64,000 bases of DNA from Manihot esculenta (taxonomy: Eukaryota > Streptophyta > Magnoliopsida > Malpighiales > Euphorbiaceae): positions 11,602,062-11,666,061 of the forward strand of contig NC_035178.2 of assembly GCF_001659605.2 (NCBI RefSeq), given 5' to 3'. Positions 56,300-64,000 of this stretch are shown in pieces. The notes beneath the pieces were generated by a model, which saw only the letters and a program-made list of their open reading frames with translations, searched no databases and had not been told where the DNA came from. The position numbers and the translations under genes were made by a program. The number at the start of each line of letters is the position of its first letter. The first letter of the stretch is position 1.

Positions 56300-57768
56300 C
56301 GAGCTTACCAGATCGGCTGTTACATCTCCTATGATTTACTTATTTTCCCTTATCAGCACTAGGTCCTTCTACAATTACATGAGTAATCCCCACAGGTCTC
56401 CTGTCGGGGTGGTTTCAAGAGTTGTTGCCTCGGGTTCAGGTCTCCTCTCTTCCCTACCCTTTTTGGCAAACTTTCGAAGAGTATCATTCCTTATCAGACT
56501 CTCGATCTCATCTTTCAATTGTCAACACCCATCTGTTGTATGATTGTGGTCTTCGTAAAAATGGCAGTACTTGGTCCTGTCTCGTCTTTCCGCTTTCTCG
56601 AGATTGAGCTTGAGCGGCCACCTAACCTTCTTATCATTTTTCCTGATTCACATTAGAATATGTGTTCGTGAGTCATTTAAAGGAGTATAATTCTCATACT
56701 TACTTTGTTCATCCCTCCTTCGGGAGACAAGTAACATTTGTAGTTTCCTTCATATACTTACCTCTCCGACTTTTAGTTTTGCTTTTGGTTCACCCTCTTA
56801 TCCTCTCTCAGTGCTTGGACTTCGTCATCTAGCCTGATACACTTCTAGGCTTTGTCTATCGACTGTTGATATATTGCATCTAAGTTTTTTATCAAGGAAT
56901 CCATGAACTTGATGTTGCATGTTCCTTTTTTCAATGCTTCACACGTTATCTCATGATTTAACTCCTCCACCTGTATTGCTTTAGCATTGAACCGTGAGAT
57001 AAAATTCTTTAAAGACCCACCCTCTCCTTAGCAGATCTTTCGCAAGTCAGAGGAGAGCCTTTTAAGAGGTATACAAGTAATAAATTTGGATTTAAGTAAC
57101 ATAGTGAAATATGTAAAGTTCTGAATTAAATTTGGGCTCAAATGTTGGTACCATTTCTGAGTCAATCCTATGAATATTGATAAAAATACTCAGCACAACA
57201 CAAAGTCGTTGACATCCTGAAGCTGCATGGTCATTCTAAAGATCACCAAATGACTTCTAGGATCTATTGTTCCATAATATTTGTCCAAGCTGGGCAGCTT
57301 GAACTTCGTTAGAAAAGTTTCTGCCAAAATTTCTTCTAAAAGAGGCGAGGCATCATCCATGCCAAAGTCCTCCTCTTGTTCCTTCTCGTGCATTTGAACA
57401 GCCCATACTAGTTTCCAATCGACATCTTTCAGAGTATCGTCTGATTCATCTTCCTCGAACTCGGCCTTCCCTTTGGACTGCCTTTTGATCGCCTCTGTCC
57501 GAGTCCTCGGGGTATCAACTGAGACTTCCTCCCTTCCCTTGGGAGTCGTGACTGACGCCTCCCCCCAAACCTTGTACTGCTCGAGAGTAGTATGCAACTT
57601 TTGGATGTATTGGATCATTTGTTTATTGTTCAGATTGTTGAGATTTGCTTCATTGACCATTAAGAGCGTGTTTTATCCACTACCAGGGGTGAAAAAAATG
57701 ATAGCGTCCTCATTGGTAGCAACCTCATTGGTAGCAACCTTAGTAGCAGCTTGAGAATTTTCAGCCAT
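56300..57768 (-). pseudogene. Tat A gag
   Basis: Start MAENSQAATKVATNE at 57768. A nonsense codon (GGATAA, where copy B has GGACAA) sits near 57675. Then MVNEANLNNLN (57660), an acidic region, and the gag core KFKLPSLDKYYGTIDPRSHL with RMTMQLQDVNDFVLC, and ISRFNAKAIQVEEL. Near 56500 lies HFYEDHNHTTDGC, matching the Tat/Ogre-type CRFHEDHGHDTEEC knuckle, followed by QLKDEIESLIRN. Many stops after 57190. Confidence 0.78.
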
Positions 57769-57856
57769 TTTGAAAAAAAGAAGGAAGAGATTTTTTTTCT
57801 CAGAGAAAAGGAATAAAAGACTAGTTTTAATCCAAATGAACAGAAAGGATTCAATA

Positions 57857-57877
57857 GATTTTTCGACAATGGAACTA
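57857..57877 (-). promoter_or_regulatory. Tat A decayed primer binding site
   Basis: Minus strand TAGTTCCATTGTCGAAAAAT, next to the LTR, differs from the Athila/Tat tRNA-Asp type site mainly by G-to-A and C-to-T changes. Confidence 0.45.
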
Positions 57878-57882
57878 AATGA

Positions 57883-58140
57883 TGTAACTGAAAAATAAAG
57901 TTGTACAGTGATTGGTTAAACCTGCAAGAAAGAGAATGTGAGGTGGTTGGCGCCTACAGTAGCTACTCTGACGCTCAAGTCATTAAACTGGAGAATAGAA
58001 TGAATATAGAACTTAAGAGTAGTTGTGTAAGAATTGTATATTTTTACCTCTGCGATTGTTCGTTTTTATACTATAAAAAAATAGAATTAAATATAGCATC
58101 TTCTGAAAATCTGCCGATAATGTGGTCGGATACTTGATAA
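57883..58140 (-). repeat. Tat A 5' LTR, truncated
   Basis: TGTAACTGAAAAA start matching 61641 onward; similarity to the other LTR copies ends near 58140, where AT-rich repeat begins. Confidence 0.6.
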
Positions 58141-59384
58141 GATATTTCATCAAATTAAATCAAATTAAATTTTTGTCAAAATCGATTCAATTTGATTTTT
58201 ATAAAATTAAATTTTTAATTTTTAATTTATTTAATTCGATTCGATTTTAAATAAAAATTTTAGTTCACGTTTTTGCTGTAAATGGTAAAAGTACTAAATT
58301 AATTCAAAAAATCTAATGAAAGCGAAATTAAAGCCAAAAAACTATTTTATTAGATTAGCCATTATTTTCGGTTGGATTTTGCTGATTCTGATTTTGCTTA
58401 CTCTTTTTTCTTTTGTTCAATGATTTTGCTTACTTAGCTCAACTAAGATTTGGCAAATCTCAGTATGATTGACAGATATCCCAAGCATCATCACCTCTTT
58501 CACGTGTTTTTGCTAATTTTAGAAACCTTTTCTTTTCATGTGCATATATATGATTATATTTAACGGGCAAATTGATAGATTTAATTGTGAAATGCTTTTT
58601 TTTCCAAATATAATTCAAATTAAAAATTTTGATGTGACATGCTCGTAAACACAACAAATATATAAAATACAAAACTCTTAATTAACTTTTCTGTGAATGA
58701 TTCGTTATTTAAATTTATTTATATAAATAATTAATTTAATATAAAATATATATTTAAAAATATTTTTAATATTTTTTTATTTTAAAATTAAAATTTATTT
58801 TTTTGGAAATATTAATTTTTCAAAATAAAAATTATTAATAAAATATACTTTTTTATAAATTATTAATTAAAATATATAAAATTAAATGGATTGGATTATA
58901 ATTTAAATAACAATAATTAGATTTGAGATGAAATTAGATAATTTATAATAAATTTTACTTAAATTTAAAATGAATTTAAGTATTAATTATATTAACCAAA
59001 TTTGAGTTAGAGCAGGTAATTTTCGCGGTACTCTGAAGGTATGACATGACAGAAGTAAGATATTTATGTATCTCAATAAAAATACTATCAATTAAGACGA
59101 TCAATAAAAATTTATTATATTTGTTCTACAATATATATCATTTAAGATTTATTCACTCAAACTAATAAAACTATTTAATAACTTTAATTTTAGCAAAGTT
59201 TATATTAATTTATTTAAAATACTTTTAAATGGTTATATTTTTTAAAATAACTTGAAAATTAATAAAGATATATATAAAAAAAATAAAAATGAACGTTATT
59301 GTGGAATGAAAATATTTAAAATTTAATTACTTCTATCTTCCATAAGAGTGTAAACGAGCTCATTTACGAACAGTTTTATTTATT
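58141..59384. other. AT-rich spacer with dispersed repeat
   Basis: The segment 58180-58335 matches 63850-64000 (both end with AAAAATCTAATGAAAGCGA), so it is a dispersed repeat. The rest has no recognisable content. Confidence 0.5.
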
Positions 59385-59589
59385 TAAATCTGCCTTATGG
59401 CTTGGTATGAATGTCTTAATTAGTAAGATCAACGCCCGATTTTCTAGCCTGGTGAAATCCGCCTTGTGGCATTCTATGAATACTCCTTAATTTTTTTTGA
59501 AAAAGACAACCCATCATTCTTTCTCAACGAAGAACAAAATATATTGAAAAATACCTTATTAACTGTTATTAATAAAACTTTTTCAGGTT

Positions 59590-61124
59590 ACAAATATTTT
59601 ATAACTCAGCCATCTAATTTGGTCAGCCTATAAAACCCTAGGCGAATAACCTTTGAGACCCTAAATAGTCTTTCCGTTTTCCCCGAGTTGACCAGATCGG
59701 CTGTTACATCTCCTATGATTTGCTTCTTTTCCTTGATCATCACTAAATCCTTCTACAATTACATGAATAATCCACACAAGCTCCCTATCAAGGTGGTTTC
59801 AGGAGTTGTTGCCTTGAGTTCAGGTCTCCTCTCTTCCCTACCCTTTTTGAAAAGTGTCATCCCTTATCAGACTCTTGATCTCATCTTTTAATTGTTGACA
59901 CTCCTCTGTTGAATGACCGTGGTTTTTGTGAAAATGGCAATACTTGTCCTGTCTCGTCTTTTTGTTTGCTCGGGATTGAGCTTGGACGGCCACTTGACCT
60001 TCTTATCATTTTTTCTGACCCATATTAGAATATGTGTTCGTGAGTAATTTAAAAGAGTATAATTCTTATACTTACTTCGCTCATCCCTCCTTTGGGAGAC
60101 AGTAACTTTTGTGGTCTCCATCATATCCTTGCCTCTCCGGTTTTTAATTTTGCTTTTGGTTCACCCTCTTGTCCTCTCTCAGTACGTGGATTTTGTCATC
60201 TAGCCTGATATACTTCTAGGTTTTATCCATCAACTGTTGATATGTTGCAGCTGAGTTTTTTTATCAAGGAATCCATGGACTTGACGTTGCATGTTCCTTT
60301 CTTCAATGCTTCACATGCTATCTCATGATTTAATTCCTCCGCCTGTATTACTTCGGTATTGAACCGTGAAATAAAATTTCTTAAAGACCCGGCCTCTCTT
60401 TAGTGGAACATCGCAAGTTAGAGGAGATTATTTTAGGAGGTATACAAGTAATAAATCTGGATTTAAATAACATAGCGAACTACGTAAAGTTCTGAATTAA
60501 ACCTAGAATCAGATGTTAGTACCATTTCTGAGCCAATCGTATGAGTGTTGATGGAAATACTCGACACAATACAAAGTCGTTGACATCCTGAAGCTGCATG
60601 GTCATTCTAAATATCGCCAAATGACTTTTGAGATCTGTTGTTCCATAATATTTATCGAAGCTGGGCAGCTTGAACTTGGTTGAAAAAGTTTCTGTTAAAA
60701 TTTCTTTTGAAAGAGGTGAGGCATCATCCATGTCAAAGTCCTCCTCTTGTTCCTTCCTGTACATTTGAACAGCCCATACTAGCTTCCAGCCAACATCAAT
60801 TAGAGTATCATCTTATTCATCTTCCTCAAACTCGGCCTTCCCTTTGAACTACCTTTTGATCGCCTCTATCCGAGTCCTTGAGGTATCAATGGAGACTTTT
60901 TTTCTTCTCCTGGGAGCCGTAACTGACGCCTCCCCCCGAGCATTGTACTGCTCGAGAGTAGCCTGCAACTTTTGGATGTATTATATTATTTGTTTGTTAT
61001 TCATATTATTGAGATTTGCTTCATTGACCATTAAGGGCGTGTTTTGTCCACTACTAGGGGTGAAAAAAATGATAGCGCCCTCATTAATAGCAACCTTAGT
61101 AGTAGTTCCAGAATTTTAAGCCAT
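59590..61124 (-). pseudogene. Tat B gag
   Basis: ATG at 61124 followed at once by a stop (MA*NSGTTTKVAINEG), then GQNTPLMVNEANLNN open across the site where copy A has a stop. Core TKFKLPSFDKYYGTTDLKSH and QLQDVNDFVLCRVFPSTLIR (60516-60764). Broken beyond. Confidence 0.78.
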
Positions 61125-61149
61125 TTTGAAAGAAAGAAGGAAGAGATTT

Positions 61150-61503
61150 TGTTCTAGTCATTCTTGTTCCTCAATCTATCACCGATCCTCGGCTTACTAG
61201 ATTGATTTCATCGATCTTTCCTCTACTTAGAAAGAAGAACAAGTATGACTTATTATCGAGAGTTCAGGGCACTGACTGGCCATCATGGCCGAGTTCGAGC
61301 TCCCCCGTGTCCACCATAGACACATCCTACTTCATCCACATTTTTTATTTTTGACACATTCCTCACACCGGACCGAAAGACTCTCGCTTTGAACCACTTC
61401 TCGAAAAGCTTATTCCATCATTTCCAAGGGAAACCGAACTCGAATTCTTCCATACAGTTCGAGAAGGGTTGCGAAAAGATCGCCAAAAGCCAGACTTGAT
61501 TAG
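61150..61503. other. Foreign 353-bp insert flanked by a 49-bp duplication
   Basis: The flank AGTAGTTCCAGAATTTTAAG... (61101-61149) is repeated at 61504-61552 with one mismatch. The insert is clearly less AT-rich than its surroundings and unrelated to element A at the same place. It reads like organellar DNA (for example CGGACCGAAAGACTCTCGC), but I cannot identify a gene. Confidence 0.6.
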
Positions 61504-61640
61504 AGTAGTTCCAAAATTTTAAGCCATTTTGAAAGAAAGAAGGAAGAGATTTCTTTCTCAGAGAAAAGGAATAAGAGACCGGTTTTAACCCAGATGAACA
61601 GAAAGGATTCAATGGATTTTCTGACAACAGAACTAAAAGA

Positions 61641-62158
61641 TGTAACTGAAAAACAGAGTTGTGTTGTGATTGGCTAAACTTGCAAAAAAGAGAATGTGAG
61701 GCAGTTGGCACCTACGATAGTCGCTCCGACGCTCAAGTCAGTAAACTGGAAAATATGGCAAATATAGAACTCAATAATAGTTGTGTAAGAATTGTATACC
61801 TTTGCCTCTGTGATAGTTCGTTTTATACTGTAAGAAGACGGAGTTAAATATAGTATATCCTGAAAATCCACCGATGATGTGGCCGAATGCTTGATAAGAT
61901 ATTTTACCAGCTAACTGATCGGTGATTCCGTGATTACCGTCATAATGGGATATGCTAGATTATGCCTACTAATAGTAACTTTATGTCAAGACTCGGTCTA
62001 TCCAAGGAAGGGTGAGTTTTGATGATAAACCAAGTGTTACAGTGTCTGAGTCTTCCTTTTTTTGGATGGGATCGCATTTCAGGTCATCATACCCTTACCA
62101 TGTGACTCTGTTTTATGGTGACAACTCATGACTTATTTTAGACAATCGTTGTGTAACA
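61641..62158 (-). repeat. Tat B LTR
   Basis: TGTAACTGAAAAACAGAG to ...TTGTGTAACA, 518 bp, with a minus-strand TATA-like box near 61823. Similar to 51815-52348 across its length. Primer-site-like TAGTTCTGTTGTCAGAAAAT (minus) at 61615-61635. Confidence 0.65.
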
Positions 62159-62870
62159 TTAATTTCTATGCGCTTATATAATTTACTTTTCAAATTTTAA
62201 AGAGTCAAATAGTTACATTATATAAAATTTAAGAGTTAAATAATTACATTTTTATAAAAATTGAATATAAAAAATTAATAACAAAAAATATTAGAATGTC
62301 TAAAGGTTATGAGTCAAATTATATATTTAACTATTTAAATTATAATAATTTTTCAAGTAAAAACTGGTTATTTTCATATATTAAAGAAATCTTATATACT
62401 TTCATGCATTCAAGAACTTACTACCTTTATGATTCACATAAAAATTTACATCGCAAGTGTAAATAAAATAACAGATGTATTTGATAATAATATTTAGTAA
62501 TAATATTTAGTGTTTAAAATAAATCAAAACACTATTTATATTATTCATTATTCAGTAACTATTTATTTATACTAGTATTAAGAGGTTGCACAAGTGGTTC
62601 TTGAAAAACTATCTTCTCTTACATTTAGTTATTGCTAATCATTAATTGCATGATTTGTTTATATTTATACTTTTTTTTTTATAAATTTTCAAGTCCCAAT
62701 ATTAATATTTAAGTCTTTATTTATTATCAATTGTTCATCGTTTACTTTTTTTTTTTTTTGCCATTTTATATTTTTCAGCTAATCCAACAATTATTTTTAT
62801 CAAATATTTTGTTAAATTATTTTCAATTGCTGATCATTGATCACTGCTACAACAGAACAATTAGTATAGC
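62159..62870. other. AT-rich spacer, nothing recognised
   Basis: No ORF, repeat or signal that I can support. Confidence 0.4.
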
Positions 62871-62871
62871 T

Positions 62872-63297
62872 TGAGGTGTGGACTCTTTAGTTCAAATTGG
62901 AAAAATTAATCAAATCGAATTAATTTTAAAATTTAATTTGATTTTTTATTTAATTTAGTTCGGTTTAATTTTTAATTTTAAAAATTTTAATTATTTTAAT
63001 TTAATTTGATTTTAATAAAAAAATTAAAAAAATCGAACCGAATTGATTAGTGATAATAATATATTATTTTTAATAATATAGAGAAATTAAATTATATTAA
63101 AATTAAAATATTTTAATTAAATTTTAAAAAATTAAAAATAAAGTGTAAAAAATAAAAAATTTATTAAAAATTGAAACTGATCAAATCGATCCGGTTCGGT
63201 TCGATTCGATTTATGATCAAAATTGATTCGGTTCAATTTTTATAAATACTAAAATTTTAATTTTTGATTTATTTAATTGATCGAATGCTCAGCCCTA
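62872..63297. repeat. AT-rich MITE-like repeat
   Basis: Contains AATCGAACCGAATTGA and CGATCCGGTTCGGTTCGATT-type blocks and ends ATCGAATGCTCAGCCCTA. This resembles a common plant repeat that starts TAGGGCTGAGCATTCG in the other orientation. The left end (GAGGTGTGGA) is a poor inverted match. AGTATA lies next to both ends, a possible remnant of a target duplication. Confidence 0.4.
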
Positions 63298-63589
63298 AGT
63301 ATACCGAACAGAATTAATAAATTGCACTACCATATCTTATTAATGAAAAATTATTATTCATACTTGTAAATTTAAAGTGTAACAGATAAAGCCTAACAAA
63401 ACTCATTAAAAGGAAAAAAGAATAACCTGCAAAAGGCGAGAAACAAACACCAAAAATAGAGAGAGTAGACGTTCAAAATTGGAATAGAAATCAAATAAGT
63501 TTTCTAATAATTCTATTATTTATTTAAGAGAAATATAAAAAAACCTGAAAAAATAAGGACAACTACAAATACAAATAAACAATATTAAG

Positions 63590-64000
63590 TTCAAATAAAA
63601 ATTTAAAATTTTAATTTGAATTTTTTTTCATTTCATTTTAGTTTAATTTAATTTAATTTTTATTTTAAAAATTTTGATTGGTTCAATTTAATTTAATTTA
63701 ATTTTAAAAAAAAGCTGAATGCATTAATAACATAACATATTATTTTTTATAATATAAAGAGATTAAATTATAATTAAAATTAAAATTTAAAATATTAAAA
63801 TAAAGTGTTCTTATAAAATTTAACTAATCAAATTAAATTTCATTAATTTTTTTTAAATTAATTTGATTTAATTTTTATAAATATTAAAATTTAAATTTTT
63901 AATTTATTTAATTCATTTTAAAATTGAATTAATTAGATGGGGACTTTTAAATATAAAAGGTAAAAGTATTAAATTAATTTAAAAAATCTAATGAAAGCGA
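63590..64000. repeat. Second copy of the AT-rich dispersed repeat, cut by the window end
   Basis: Shares the ATAATATAAAGAGATTAAAT and TTTATAAATATTAAAATTTA type blocks with 62872-63297 and a 150-bp end with 58180-58335. Confidence 0.45.

Larger units (their letters stand above)
51815..58140 (-). mobile_element. Tat-lineage element A, pol-less, decayed
   Basis: Minus orientation. From right to left: truncated 5' LTR (57883-58140), decayed tRNA-Asp-type primer site, gag, minisatellite, an antisense ORF, 3' LTR (51815-52348). No protease, RT or integrase is present. Extra ORFs in either orientation near the 3' LTR are known in Tat-lineage elements, which supports the assignment. The same gag and LTR recur at 59385-62158. 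Confidence 0.72.
59385..62158 (-). mobile_element. Tat-lineage element B, partial
   Basis: Second copy of the element A right half: minisatellite remnant (59385-59480), gag (about 59590-61124), an unrelated insert (61150-61503), leader, primer site (61615-61635) and LTR (61641-62158). Gag and the sequence beside it clearly resemble 56090-57780. Pol, antisense ORF and other LTR are absent. Confidence 0.7.

Overview
This is plant nuclear DNA, almost certainly from a eudicot. A cassava- or rubber-like Euphorbiaceae genome is my guess, but that is weak and rests only on the general look of the repeats and genes. The evidence for a plant is a DYW-class pentatricopeptide (PPR) gene, a plant MAPKKK-type kinase, Ty3/gypsy elements primed by initiator-Met tRNA, Athila/Tat-type elements and a plant L1-type LINE. 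I found only two host genes in 64 kb. Nearly everything else is transposable element or AT-rich spacer.

Positions 1-28822 hold a three-level nest of related Ty3/gypsy elements, probably Tekay/Del chromoviruses. The outer element E1 (+ strand) starts before the window. Its ORF is split at 3485/23053 by E2 (+, target duplication CAACA). E2 is split at 8060/18221 by E3 (- strand, duplication AGATG). E3 carries one uninterrupted 1658-codon gag-pol ORF and two 2418-bp LTRs with about 6 differences. By eye the LTR pairs differ by roughly 2% (E1), 0.5% (E2) and 0.25% (E3), so the age order matches the nesting order. E2 has an intact gag, but its pol is wrecked and has lost integrase. That damage is far greater than its LTR divergence, so E2 was probably already a gag-only passenger when it inserted. 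All three share a leader with strong splice-site consensuses in the same order, arrays of a GC-rich palindrome, an LTR minisatellite at the same place, and a perfect or near-perfect hairpin before the polypurine tract.

Positions 28823-39700 contain a Tat-type LTR relic fused to a 5'-truncated Ty1/copia element, then the two host genes, both on the - strand. One is a MAPKKK20-like kinase whose ATP-binding lysine is replaced by isoleucine. The other is a complete DYW PPR protein, probably an organelle RNA-editing factor. An AT-rich spacer with one less AT-rich possible hairpin lies between them.

Positions 39700-50080 are one old LINE (- strand) cut into three pieces by two later insertions: an Athila-like element with most of its interior missing (about 40677-43889) and a rearranged gypsy piece (44475-46643). 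Joining the flanks restores the LINE frame at both sites.

Positions 50081-64000 hold AT-rich DNA and two decayed Tat-lineage elements (- strand). They have gag but no pol. The first also has an antisense coiled-coil ORF with its own TATA box and a 69-bp minisatellite; the second keeps only a remnant of the minisatellite. The second copy contains a compositionally different 353-bp insert flanked by a 49-bp duplication. AT-rich dispersed repeats end the window. I saw no tRNA, rRNA or CRISPR array. LTR divergences are hand counts, not alignments.
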